Source of the DNA: Pseudonocardia humida
GTDB taxonomy: Bacteria > Actinomycetota > Actinomycetes > Mycobacteriales > Pseudonocardiaceae
DNA: 64,000 nucleotides
Direction of reading: 5' to 3'
NCBI RefSeq assembly: GCF_023898865.1
Contig: NZ_JAGSOV010000020.1
Coordinates: forward strand, 124,001-188,000
A model generated the notes under the pieces. That model ran no database searches. It saw only the letters and a program-made list of their open reading frames with translations, and was not told the origin of the DNA. Each line of letters opens with the position of its first letter. Position 1 is the stretch's first letter. Below are positions 55,295-64,000 of the stretch, piece by piece. Position numbers and translations under genes: made by a program.

Positions 55295-55987
55295 TCAGGG
55301 GGTGGCGAGGCGGGTGAGCCAGCGGCGCAGCAGGGCGAGCTCCTCGGGCACGAGCTCGTCGGTGCCGGCGATCGACAGCTGGGCGAGCAGCCGGGCGGCG
55401 CCGCCGGCCAGCGGGTCGACGTCCGCCGGCGCCGACTCGACGCCGACCAGCGCCCCGACCACGATGTCGCGCATCCGCCGGGGCAGCTCCGGATCGTCGT
55501 AGAGACCGGGCTGGTTGATCATGTTCAGGCAGACCCCGACGTTGGCCGACAGGATCGTCCTGGCCGCCACGACCGGGTCGACCGTCAGCCGCCCGATCGC
55601 CGCGCACCGGGTCAGCGTGCGCACCAGGATGTCGAAGATCTGCCGGCGGGCGGCCGAGGTCCGCCCCGGGCGCGGCGCGAACATCAGCCGGTAGACCGCC
55701 GGGTTCGTCAGGGCGAAGTCGGTGTGGTCGTCCCAGCCCGCGCAGAGGTCCGCGACCGGGTCGCCGGTGGCGCGCAGCGCGCTCTTGCGCTCGACGTAGC
55801 GGGCGAAGCCGTCGTCGACCAGCGCGTCGAGCAGGCCCTGCTTGTCGCCGAAGAGCCGGTAGAGCACGGGCTGGCTCACCCCGACCGTCTCGCACACGGC
55901 CCGGGTGGCGACGTCGTTCGTGGGCGAGGAGGCGAGCTGGTCGGCGGCCGCGGCGAGCAGCCGGGCCCGCAGGTCCGCATCGGTCAC
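55295..55987 (-). CDS. TetR family regulator
   Basis: A 230-residue repressor with the HTH at about 12-58 (LLAAAADQLASSPTNDVATR; GVSQPVLYRLFGDKQGLL). The C-domain has LFAPRPGRTSAARRQIFDIL. It is divergent from an SDR gene with palindromes in between and should repress it. The ligand is not evident. Confidence 0.92.
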   Translation of the reverse strand: MTDADLRARLLAAAADQLASSPTNDVATRAVCETVGVSQPVLYRLFGDKQGLLDALVDDGFARYVERKSALRATGDPVADLCAGWDDHTDFALTNPAVYRLMFAPRPGRTSAARRQIFDILVRTLTRCAAIGRLTVDPVVAARTILSANVGVCLNMINQPGLYDDPELPRRMRDIVVGALVGVESAPADVDPLAGGAARLLAQLSIAGTDELVPEELALLRRWLTRLATP

Positions 55988-55997
55988 GTATCGATGA

Positions 55998-56012
55998 TAG
56001 CGAACATCGCTA
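55998..56012. promoter_or_regulatory. TAGCGA-ACA-TCGCTA operator between tetR and SDR
   Basis: A perfect 6+3+6 palindrome, just upstream of the tetR start. A second related pair, GATAGC with GCTA about 27 bases apart, lies at 56041-56075 near the SDR start. Both could bind the divergent TetR dimer. Confidence 0.6.
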
Positions 56013-56082
56013 GCGACGGTACGGCCCTCGTGCTAACGTTGATAGCGGCAGAACGTATCGACGCTACGAAGGATGTGGGACC

Positions 56083-56817
56083 ATGACCGGCACACGGGTC
56101 GCGATCGTCACCGGGGGCTCCCGGGGCATCGGCGCGGCGGTCGTCCGGAAGCTCGCCCAGCAGGGGTACGACGTCGTCGTCAACTACGCGGGCAACGCGG
56201 AGGCCGCCGAGAAGGCCGTCGCCGCGGCCACGGGGGCCGGGGCCAGGACGATCGCCGTGGCGGCCGACGTCGCCGACGAGACGGCCGTGGAGCGGCTGTT
56301 CGACGCGGCGCAGGACGCGTTCGGCGGCGTCGACGTGGTCGTGCACGCGGCCGGGCGGATGGTGCTGGCCCCGATCGCCGAGCTCGACCTGTCCGACCTC
56401 GACGCCCTGCACCGCACCAACATCCGCGGCACGTTCGTCGTCGCCCAGCAGGCCGCGCGCCGGGTGCGCGCGGGCGGCGCGATCGTCACCTTCTCGACGT
56501 CCGTGGTCGGGCTGCAGCTGCCGACCTACGGGGCCTACGTCGCCAGCAAGGCCGCCGTCGAGGGCATCACCATGGTCCTGGCCCGCGAGCTGCGCGGCCG
56601 CGACATCACCGTCAACGCCGTGGCCCCCGGTCCGACCGCGACCGCGCTGTTCCTCGACGGCAAGGACGAGGCCACGGTCGAGCGGATGGCGAAGCAGCCC
56701 CCGCTGGAGCGCCTGGGCCGCCCCGAGGACATCGCCGAGACCGTCGCCTTCCTGGCCGGTCCGGGCGGGCGCTGGGTCAACGGGCAGGTGCTGCGGGCCA
56801 ACGGCGGGATCGTCTAG
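56083..56817 (+). CDS. Short-chain dehydrogenase/reductase
   Basis: A 244-residue classical SDR. TGGSRGIGAAVVRKL binds NAD(P)H, NYAGNAEAAE suggests NADP preference, TFSTS gives the catalytic serine and YGAYVASKAA the Tyr-x3-Lys. The C-terminus resembles FabG-like 3-oxoacyl reductases, but the divergent TetR gene and the lack of fatty-acid genes point to a catabolic or detoxification role. Confidence 0.92.
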   Translation: MTGTRVAIVTGGSRGIGAAVVRKLAQQGYDVVVNYAGNAEAAEKAVAAATGAGARTIAVAADVADETAVERLFDAAQDAFGGVDVVVHAAGRMVLAPIAELDLSDLDALHRTNIRGTFVVAQQAARRVRAGGAIVTFSTSVVGLQLPTYGAYVASKAAVEGITMVLARELRGRDITVNAVAPGPTATALFLDGKDEATVERMAKQPPLERLGRPEDIAETVAFLAGPGGRWVNGQVLRANGGIV

Positions 56818-56944
56818 GAGGCGGACCCGCCGATCGCGAACCGGGGCCGCGCACGGTGGAGGCGGGTAACGACCGGGGCAGGTCGGGCGAGAGGGAGGGA
56901 GCAGCAGCTGGTCCGATCATGCCCGTCGAGCCGGAGAGGACCCG

Positions 56945-57541
56945 ATGCTCCACAGCCCGGCCCCGTTCCCCCGCCGCCTCGCCGCCCGCCTGATCGACCT
57001 CGGGTTCGCGCTGGTGCTCACCTTCGCCCTGGTGATCCCGTTCACGCTGGTCCTGCTCGTGGTCAGACCGGTGCTCGAGCCGGTGCTCGGGCGGCAGGGG
57101 TTGATCACCGTGTTCGTCGTCGTCTGCTACTTCCTCGCCTACGTCGGCCTGGAGGTGTACCTGCTCGCCCGGCGAGGAGGTCAGACCCTCGGCAAGGGAC
57201 TGATGGGCCTGCGCGTCGTCCCCGCCGCCGAGTCCCGCCCCGCCGGCGTGGCGCCCGGGGCGGCGACGGCGCGGATGTTGCTGATCTTCGTGCCGTTCGT
57301 CCTCATGTCGGCGGCAGGCGGCAACCCCGACGTCGCGGTCCTCGATGCACTGGCCCTGGTCGGAGCGCTGTCGCTGCTGGTCAGCCTGCTGCTCGCCGGG
57401 TTCGGCGGGGCGCGCCGGCGGGCGGTGCACGACCTGGTCGCCGGGACGCGGGTGGTCCGCGCGGACAAGCGCGGGATCGTGCTGGGCGAGGACCTGCGGA
57501 TGATGGTCCCCGGGCGGGTCGACCTGTCCAAGCGGCTCTAA
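56945..57541 (+). CDS. RDD family membrane protein
   Basis: A 198-residue protein of the RDD family, with RRLAARLIDLGFALV, four or five hydrophobic helices and RRGGQTLGKGLMGLRVV. The third block is RRRAVHDLVAGTRVV. The Arg-Asp-Asp signature has become Arg-Ile-Asp here. Roles are unknown, though some are Na+/H+ antiporters. It stands between the SDR and ABC-F genes. Confidence 0.85.
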   Translation: MLHSPAPFPRRLAARLIDLGFALVLTFALVIPFTLVLLVVRPVLEPVLGRQGLITVFVVVCYFLAYVGLEVYLLARRGGQTLGKGLMGLRVVPAAESRPAGVAPGAATARMLLIFVPFVLMSAAGGNPDVAVLDALALVGALSLLVSLLLAGFGGARRRAVHDLVAGTRVVRADKRGIVLGEDLRMMVPGRVDLSKRL

Positions 57542-57659
57542 CCGGGTTGCGCCGCGGCGACGGGGCGCGGCATGCTGATCACATCATGTTCAGCTGAGCG
57601 CGCCCTCCGCCCGCCGCCGCGGCCCCCGGCCCCGGCGGGCGACCGACCGAATCCGCTCG

Positions 57660-59321
<1,662 letters not shown>

Positions 59322-59385
59322 AGGTGGCCTTCCTGACACTGGACGAGCGCCCGTCCTACCCGCAGCACAGGAACCGGAGATCCCG

Positions 59386-60549
59386 TTGTCCCACATCCTC
59401 ATGGTCGGCGTCGGCGCGCACGGCCACACCAACCCGCACCTGCCGGTGATCGCCGAGCTGGTCGAGCGCGGTCACCGGGTCGACTACGCCATCCCTGCCC
59501 CGTTCGCCGACGCCGCCGCCGCGACGGGCGCCACCCCGCTGGTGATCACCTCGACGCTGCCCGACGAGACCCGCGACGAGCAGTGGCCCGTCGACCCGCT
59601 GGCCGGCACGGCCCTGTTCCTCGACGACGCGATCGGCGTGCTGCCGCAGCTGGAGTCCGCGCTCGCCGACGACCGTCCCGACCTGGTGCTCTACGACATC
59701 GGTGGCTTCGCGGGCCGCGCGCTGGCCCAGCGCTGGGGGCTGCCGCTCGTGCAGCTCTCGCCGAGCATCGTGGCCTGGCGCGGCTACGAGGACGACATGG
59801 CCGAGGCGCTGTCGTTCCTGCGCGACCCCGCAGGCGTCGCGTTCGTGCAGCGGTTCGAGGGCTGGCTGCGCGGGTTGGGGATCGAGACCTCCCACGCGGA
59901 GTTCGCCGGTCACCCGCCGCGCTGCGTCGTGCTGGTCCCCAAGGCCATGCAGCCGAACGCCGACCGCGTCGACGAGCAGGTCTACACGTTCGTCGGGCCC
60001 GGACTCGACCGCCGCCGGGAGTCCGCCTGGCCCGAGCCCGACCGGCCGCTGCTGCTGGTCTCCCTCGGCTCCGCCTACACCGACCGGGTCGACTTCTACC
60101 GCGACTGCGTGGCCGCGTTCGGCGACCTCGACTGGGAGGTGGTGATCGCGATCGGTCGCCACGTCGACCCGGCCGCGGTCGGCCCGCTGCCGCCGAACGT
60201 GGAGCTGCACCCGTGGGTGCCGCAGTTCGCGGTGCTCGGGCGGGCCTCGGCGTTCGTGACGCACGCCGGGATGGGCGGCTGCAGCGAGGGCCTCTACCAG
60301 GGCGTGCCGATGGTGGCGGTGCCCCAGGCCGTCGACCAGCCGGGCAACGCCGCGATGCTGGAGTCGCTCGGCGTCGGCGTCACCGTCCCCCCGGAGTCGG
60401 TGACGCCCGGGGTGCTGCGGGAGGCCGTGCTGTCGCTGACGGGCTCGCCCGAGGTCGCCGCCCGCTCGGCGGCCCTGCGCGACGAGCTGCGCGCCGCCGG
60501 TGGCGCCCGCGCGGCCGCCGACGTGATCGAGGCCGAGCTGCCCCGCTGA
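59386..60549 (+). CDS. Glycosyltransferase, macrolide (MGT) family GT1
   Basis: A 387-residue GT-B protein. The N-half opens HILMVGVGAHGHTNPHLPVI, whose HGHTNPHL loop matches the MGT family; the C-half has VELHPWVPQFAVLGRASAFV, then THAGMGGCSEGLYQGVPMV, the UDP-sugar loop, and DQPGNAAMLESLG. MGT enzymes inactivate macrolides by adding glucose. TTG 59386 was chosen, with GGAG 7 bases upstream. The neighbour is an ABC-F gene on the same strand, a pair also known near oleandomycin genes, so together they might give antibiotic tolerance. Confidence 0.9.
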   Translation: MSHILMVGVGAHGHTNPHLPVIAELVERGHRVDYAIPAPFADAAAATGATPLVITSTLPDETRDEQWPVDPLAGTALFLDDAIGVLPQLESALADDRPDLVLYDIGGFAGRALAQRWGLPLVQLSPSIVAWRGYEDDMAEALSFLRDPAGVAFVQRFEGWLRGLGIETSHAEFAGHPPRCVVLVPKAMQPNADRVDEQVYTFVGPGLDRRRESAWPEPDRPLLLVSLGSAYTDRVDFYRDCVAAFGDLDWEVVIAIGRHVDPAAVGPLPPNVELHPWVPQFAVLGRASAFVTHAGMGGCSEGLYQGVPMVAVPQAVDQPGNAAMLESLGVGVTVPPESVTPGVLREAVLSLTGSPEVAARSAALRDELRAAGGARAAADVIEAELPR

Positions 60550-60565
60550 CGCCGCCCGAGCGGGC

Positions 60566-60889
60566 TCAGCTGCCGCGGTAGGTCGTGTACGAGTACGGCG
60601 AGAGCAGGAGCGGGACGTGCACGTGCTGCCGGCCGTCGGCCACCTCGAACGCCACCGTCACCTCGGGGTGGAAGCCCGTCTGGCCGGTCGCGGCGAAGTA
60701 GGCGGCCGTGTCGAACGTGAGCCGGTGGACTCCCGGCCCCGGTGGCGCGGTGAGCAGATCGGCGATCCGCCCGTCGGCGTCGGTGACGCCCTCCCGAACC
60801 GCCCCGTCCGGGGCGGTCAGCCGGACCGGCACGCCCTCGGCGGGGCGGCCCAGCGCGGCGTCCAGCACGTGGGTGCTGATCCCGGTCAT
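60566..60889 (-). CDS. uraH: 5-hydroxyisourate hydrolase
   Basis: A 107-residue transthyretin-like enzyme that opens 5-hydroxyisourate, the product of uricase, to OHCU. THVLDAALGRPAEGVPV opens it, with the catalytic His near the start, and YRGS ends it exactly as in the family. It follows uraD on the same strand across 73 bases. Confidence 0.95.
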   Translation of the reverse strand: MTGISTHVLDAALGRPAEGVPVRLTAPDGAVREGVTDADGRIADLLTAPPGPGVHRLTFDTAAYFAATGQTGFHPEVTVAFEVADGRQHVHVPLLLSPYSYTTYRGS

Positions 60890-60962
60890 GCGACCACCTC
60901 GCTGACGCTCGGCGGTCGCCTGACCGACGGTGCTGTGTCCAACGGTGAGCTCGCAAGCTCGC

Positions 60963-61448
60963 TCACGTGTCCTCCACCAGCCTGCCCAGCCGGATCCGGT
61001 TGATCTTCGCGAGCTCGGCGCGCAGCACCGCGCGCTCGGTGGCGGGGTCGTTGTGCAGCCGCGACCGCAGCACCGCCAGCAGCTCCCCGGCCGGGCGGCC
61101 GTCGGCGCAGACGAGGTAGACGTGGCCGAACCGGGCCTCGTACTCCCGGTTGCCCTCGGCCAGCGCGGCCCGGACGTCCTGCGGTGCCCCGGCCACGCCG
61201 GCCTGCTCGCGCGCCGACGAGGCGTGCGCCGAGCGCTCCCCGATCCGCGGGTGGCCGGCCAGGGCCAGGTCGACCTGGGCCTCGTCCAGCTCGGCCAGCA
61301 CGGCGTCGGCGCGGTCGAGCAGTGCGGCCGGGGAGCCGTACGGGCGGGCGGCGGCCAGCCTCCTGGCCCACTGCGGGGACGCGCAGCAGCCCAGGAGCGC
61401 GGCCTCGGCGTCGACACCGGGCAGCTGGTCGAACTCCGCCATCCGCAT
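60963..61448 (-). CDS. uraD: OHCU decarboxylase
   Basis: A 161-residue enzyme that decarboxylates OHCU to S-allantoin. Typical blocks are GHPRIGERSAH with the catalytic His, EQAGVAGAP, YEARFGHVYLVCADGR and RAELAKINRIRLGRLV. It is divergent from uricase and begins the uraD-uraH operon. Confidence 0.94.
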   Translation of the reverse strand: MRMAEFDQLPGVDAEAALLGCCASPQWARRLAAARPYGSPAALLDRADAVLAELDEAQVDLALAGHPRIGERSAHASSAREQAGVAGAPQDVRAALAEGNREYEARFGHVYLVCADGRPAGELLAVLRSRLHNDPATERAVLRAELAKINRIRLGRLVEDT

Positions 61449-61608
61449 GGGGCGAATGCTCCCTCCGTCGGCGTGTCCGGCACTTCGAGCGCCACGACGA
61501 CCCGGTTAAGAATCGCGATCGACGCAGCGCGCGGTGCCGTCGGCAACCTACCGTTCTCGGGCCGGGGTCGGCCCATGGCCGACCGTCAGGACGACGATGG
61601 AGGCGGCG
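61449..61608. promoter_or_regulatory. Divergent uraD/uricase promoter region
   Basis: A 160-base space. GGTTAAGAAT near 61503 is the only AT-rich patch, and CCTACCGT at about 61549 looks like a -10 of the plus-strand promoter. The same CCTACCGT lies upstream of the NCS1 permease gene. GGAGG with a 5-base gap precedes GTG 61609. Confidence 0.45.
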
Positions 61609-62505
61609 GTGGGCATCTCGCTGGGCTACAACCGGTACGGCAAGGCCGAGTGCCGGATGGTGCACGTGGACCGGTCCACGCCGGTGCACCGCATCACCGA
61701 CGTCACCGTCACCGGCCAGCTGGTCGGCGACTTCGCCGCCACCCACCTCACCGGCGACAACTCCAAGGTCATCGCCACCGACACGCAGAAGAACACCGTC
61801 TACGCGCTGGCCCGCCAGCACGGGGTCGGCGCGCCGGAGGAGTTCGCGCTGCGCATGGCCCGCTACTTCGTCGACGGCTTCGAGCAGGTCAGCGGGGCCC
61901 GCCAGGAGGTGCTGCAGCACTCGTGGGGCCGGATCTCCACCACCGACGCCGGGCCGCACGACCACGCCTTCGTCAAGGACACCGGCGAGACCCGCACCAC
62001 GGTGGTCACCAAGCACGGCGCCGACGAGGTGGTCATCTCCGGGCTGACGGACCTGGTCGTGCTCAAGAGCACCGGCAGCGAGTTCCACGGCTTCCCGGAC
62101 GTCCCGTTCACCTCGCTGGTCGAGACCGACGACCGGATCCTGGCCACCGCGGTCACCGCCCGCTGGCGCTACCTGGGCACGGACGTCGAGTGGGACAAGA
62201 CCTTCGGCTCGGTGCGCCAGGCGATGCTGGACACGTTCGCGCTGACGCACAGCCTGTCGTTGCAGCAGACGCTCTACGCGATGGGCGAGGCCGTGCTGCA
62301 GGGCCACCCGGAGGTCGCCGAGATCCGGTTCTCCATGCCCAACAAGCACCACTTCCTGGTCGACCTGTCCAAGTGGGGCCTCGACAACCCGAACGAGGTC
62401 TGGTACGCGGCCGACCGGCCCTACGGGCTGATCGAGGCCTCGGTCGTGCGGGACGAGGCGCCCCCGGCCCCGGGGGCCTGGGAGGGCGTGACGGGCTTCA
62501 TCTGA
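61609..62505 (+). CDS. uaZ: Urate oxidase (uricase)
   Basis: A 298-residue cofactor-free uricase that oxidises urate to 5-hydroxyisourate with O2. NRYGKAECR has the catalytic Lys, NSKVIATDTQKNTVYALA the catalytic Thr, and MPNKHHFLVDLSKWG the His of the oxygen site. GTG 61609 was chosen since GGAGG lies 5 bases upstream and the distance to YGKAE fits known uricases; ATG 61597 would add 4 residues. It is divergent from uraD-uraH, making a full urate-to-allantoin route. Confidence 0.95.
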   Translation: MGISLGYNRYGKAECRMVHVDRSTPVHRITDVTVTGQLVGDFAATHLTGDNSKVIATDTQKNTVYALARQHGVGAPEEFALRMARYFVDGFEQVSGARQEVLQHSWGRISTTDAGPHDHAFVKDTGETRTTVVTKHGADEVVISGLTDLVVLKSTGSEFHGFPDVPFTSLVETDDRILATAVTARWRYLGTDVEWDKTFGSVRQAMLDTFALTHSLSLQQTLYAMGEAVLQGHPEVAEIRFSMPNKHHFLVDLSKWGLDNPNEVWYAADRPYGLIEASVVRDEAPPAPGAWEGVTGFI

Positions 62506-62563
62506 AGTGACCGATCGCGACCACCGAGCGCTCGGCCAGGCTCGCTCAGGCGACCCCGGGAGG

Positions 62564-63751
62564 TCAGTCTCCGGCGTGCTGCATGGCGTGCCGGGCCTCG
62601 GCCCGGGTCAGGCCGGTGGCCTGCAGCAGGTCCAGGACGATGGAGCGCACCTGGGCCAGCATCACCGCCTCGGACGGCCCCGGCGTCCAGGTCCGGGTCA
62701 GCTCCTCGGCGTCGGTGAAGACGTCCAGCACCGGGCCGCGGGCCCGGGCGCGCTCGCCGTCGCGGCCCAGCTGCCCGGTCAGCGAGTCGACCGCGGTCGC
62801 CAGCCGCTCGACCAGGTCGGCCAGCTCGGGCGCGGCCGGCTCGTCGTCGCCGAGCGCGACGAACGCGCGGCGGGCCAGCACCCGGGCGTTGCGCATGGCG
62901 TAGTCGCTGCGCTCGGCCAGCTCGGTGTAGCGGCCCAGCACCTTGCGCCGGCGCCGGTACAGCGGGGTCATCCGGGTGACCTCCTGGCCGCCGCGCAGCT
63001 CGCCGCGCACCCCGTCGATGAGCGGCTGGCTGGCCCGGGCCTGACGCAGTGCCGCGGCGGCGGCCTCCACGTCGCGCTCGCGCAGGGCGTCGGCCGTGGC
63101 GCGCAGGACCGCGGACAGCTCGTCGAGCAGCGCTCGGGACTGCCGGCGCACGGGACCGACCGGGTCGGTGGGCAGCACGGCCACCACGAGCACTCCGACG
63201 GCGCCGCCGATCAGCGCGTCGATCGCGCGGTCGATCCCGCCGCTGTCCCCCGGCGGCAGCAGGGCGACCACCAGCACCGCGGAGGACCCGGCCTGGGCGA
63301 CCAGCAGGGTGGCCCCGTCGGCGAACACCGCCACGGCCATCGCCAGCAGCACGACCAGCGCGATCTGCCAGCCGCCGCTGCCGATCCAGGCGATCAGCAC
63401 GTCGGCGACCAGCAGCCCGACGCTGACCCCGACCACCAGTTCCACCACCCGGCGCAGCCGGGCGCCCAGGGACACCCCGAGGCAGATCACCGCGGCGATC
63501 GGGGCGAAGAACGGGCGCTCGTGGCCGACCAGGTCGTGCGCGACGTACCAGGCCAGCCCGGCCGCGACCGCGCACTGCGCGATCGGCACCGCCGAGTACC
63601 GCAGCCGGCGCCACCGCTCCGCGAGGCCGCGCCGCACGCGGGCCCGGCGCCCGCGCGGGCGGTTCGGCCGCGCGGACGGCAGCGTCGGCGGGTCGAACGC
63701 CGACCCGGGCTCGGGTCCGGGCGACTCCGACGGCCGATCCGGGTCGGCCAC
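62564..63751 (-). CDS. FUSC-like aromatic acid exporter family protein
   Basis: A 395-residue protein with about six membrane helices (60-200) followed by a long cytoplasmic helical domain. SVSLGARLRRVVELVVGVSVGLLVAD is the half-pore of the FUSC/ArAE family split in two here, and IDRAIDALIGGAVGVLVVAV the next. The first 50 residues are hydrophilic. Such proteins export aromatic acids or are structural. It ends 58 bases from the uricase stop on the other strand. Confidence 0.8.
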   Translation of the reverse strand: MADPDRPSESPGPEPGSAFDPPTLPSARPNRPRGRRARVRRGLAERWRRLRYSAVPIAQCAVAAGLAWYVAHDLVGHERPFFAPIAAVICLGVSLGARLRRVVELVVGVSVGLLVADVLIAWIGSGGWQIALVVLLAMAVAVFADGATLLVAQAGSSAVLVVALLPPGDSGGIDRAIDALIGGAVGVLVVAVLPTDPVGPVRRQSRALLDELSAVLRATADALRERDVEAAAAALRQARASQPLIDGVRGELRGGQEVTRMTPLYRRRRKVLGRYTELAERSDYAMRNARVLARRAFVALGDDEPAAPELADLVERLATAVDSLTGQLGRDGERARARGPVLDVFTDAEELTRTWTPGPSEAVMLAQVRSIVLDLLQATGLTRAEARHAMQHAGD

Positions 63752-63756
63752 CGGGC

Positions 63757-64000
63757 TCAGTCCAGGCCGAGGGCCGCGGCCGCGGCCGGGTCGGAGTCGG
63801 CCAGGAAGGTGCGGCAGCGCTCGGCCTCGTCGGTCTCCCCGATCGCCGCGGCGGCCCGCTGCAGCGCCGCCAGCGCGCGCAGGAAGCCCTGGTTGGGCAC
63901 GTGCGAGAAGGGCACCGGGCCGAACCCCTTCCAGCCGTTGCGGCGCAGCATGTCCAGGCCGCGGTGGTAGCCGGTGCGGGCGTAGGCGTAGCCGGTGATC
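63757..64000 (-). CDS. DUF3151 protein, 5' part cut off (Rv0360c-like)
   Basis: The visible 80 C-terminal residues are open to the window end: GYHRGLDMLRRNGWKGFGPV then HVPNQGFLRALAALQRAAAAIGE and RCRTFLADSDP. This is the DUF3151 C-terminus. In M. tuberculosis this gene (Rv0360c) lies close to purA and Rv0358; here about 13 kb separates them. Function is unknown. The stop is 5 bases from the FUSC-like gene's start. Confidence 0.85.
   Translation of the reverse strand, partial: ITGYAYARTGYHRGLDMLRRNGWKGFGPVPFSHVPNQGFLRALAALQRAAAAIGETDEAERCRTFLADSDPAAAAALGLD

Overview
The window is very GC-rich chromosomal DNA (I estimate above 70% by eye) from an actinomycete. Markers are a WhiB regulator, a MarP-type membrane protease, an F420-type nitroreductase, a mycothiol-type enzyme, two ECF sigma factors with SnoaL-like tails and many GTG starts with ATGA/GTGA overlaps. 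Gene content and order suit Pseudonocardiales, perhaps Pseudonocardia; that placement is inferred from memory of gene order, not from a search. I see no rRNA, prophage, transposase or CRISPR array; one tRNA-Thr lies on the minus strand.

Region 1 (1-5.6 kb) is a restriction-modification island. It holds an m5C methyltransferase, a Vsr mismatch endonuclease and an NgoMIV-like endonuclease (catalytic spacing matches, predicting GCCGGC). A three-gene tail-to-head operon points at them: the end of a probable GHKL-type ATPase, an unrecognised protein, and a DUF6339-like gene broken by a frameshift in a G tract. Region 2 (5.7-19.6 kb) is accessory metabolism and stress: deazaflavin reductase, two ECF sigma genes around a frameshifted mycothiol-type gene, a FAD oxidoreductase, an Nramp-like transporter, a TetR/MFS pair, a WYL regulator facing a SnoaL gene, DUF488, a chloroperoxidase-like hydrolase and a membrane-bound EEP protein. 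Region 3 (20-24.4 kb) is an araC - divergent trpB - MFS exporter set beside tRNA-Thr.

Region 4 (24.5-48.3 kb) is largely conserved core: holB overlapped by an MFS/degenerate thymidylate-kinase fusion, then a block that mirrors M. tuberculosis Rv3682-Rv3671c in inverted orientation (ponA2, whiB4, two ArsA/Get3-like ATPases, DUF4177, RidA, metallo-beta-lactamase, crp, small membrane protein, nth, TlpA-like, NUDIX, marP). Extra genes interrupt it, notably two paralogous unknown genes at 36.4-39.4 kb.

Region 5 (48.4-64 kb) starts with purA and an Rv0358-like gene and ends with a DUF3151 (Rv0360c-like) gene. About 13 kb lies between these: a hydantoin/allantoin-type set (GntR, Asp/Glu-hydantoin racemase, NCS1 permease), a TetR/SDR pair, an ABC-F protein followed by a macrolide-type glycosyltransferase, and the urate pathway (uraH, uraD divergent from uricase). 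The likely theme is purine salvage/catabolism with an antibiotic-tolerance pair inserted. Strong inverted repeats act as probable terminators at 48.3-48.4 kb and 55.2-55.3 kb.
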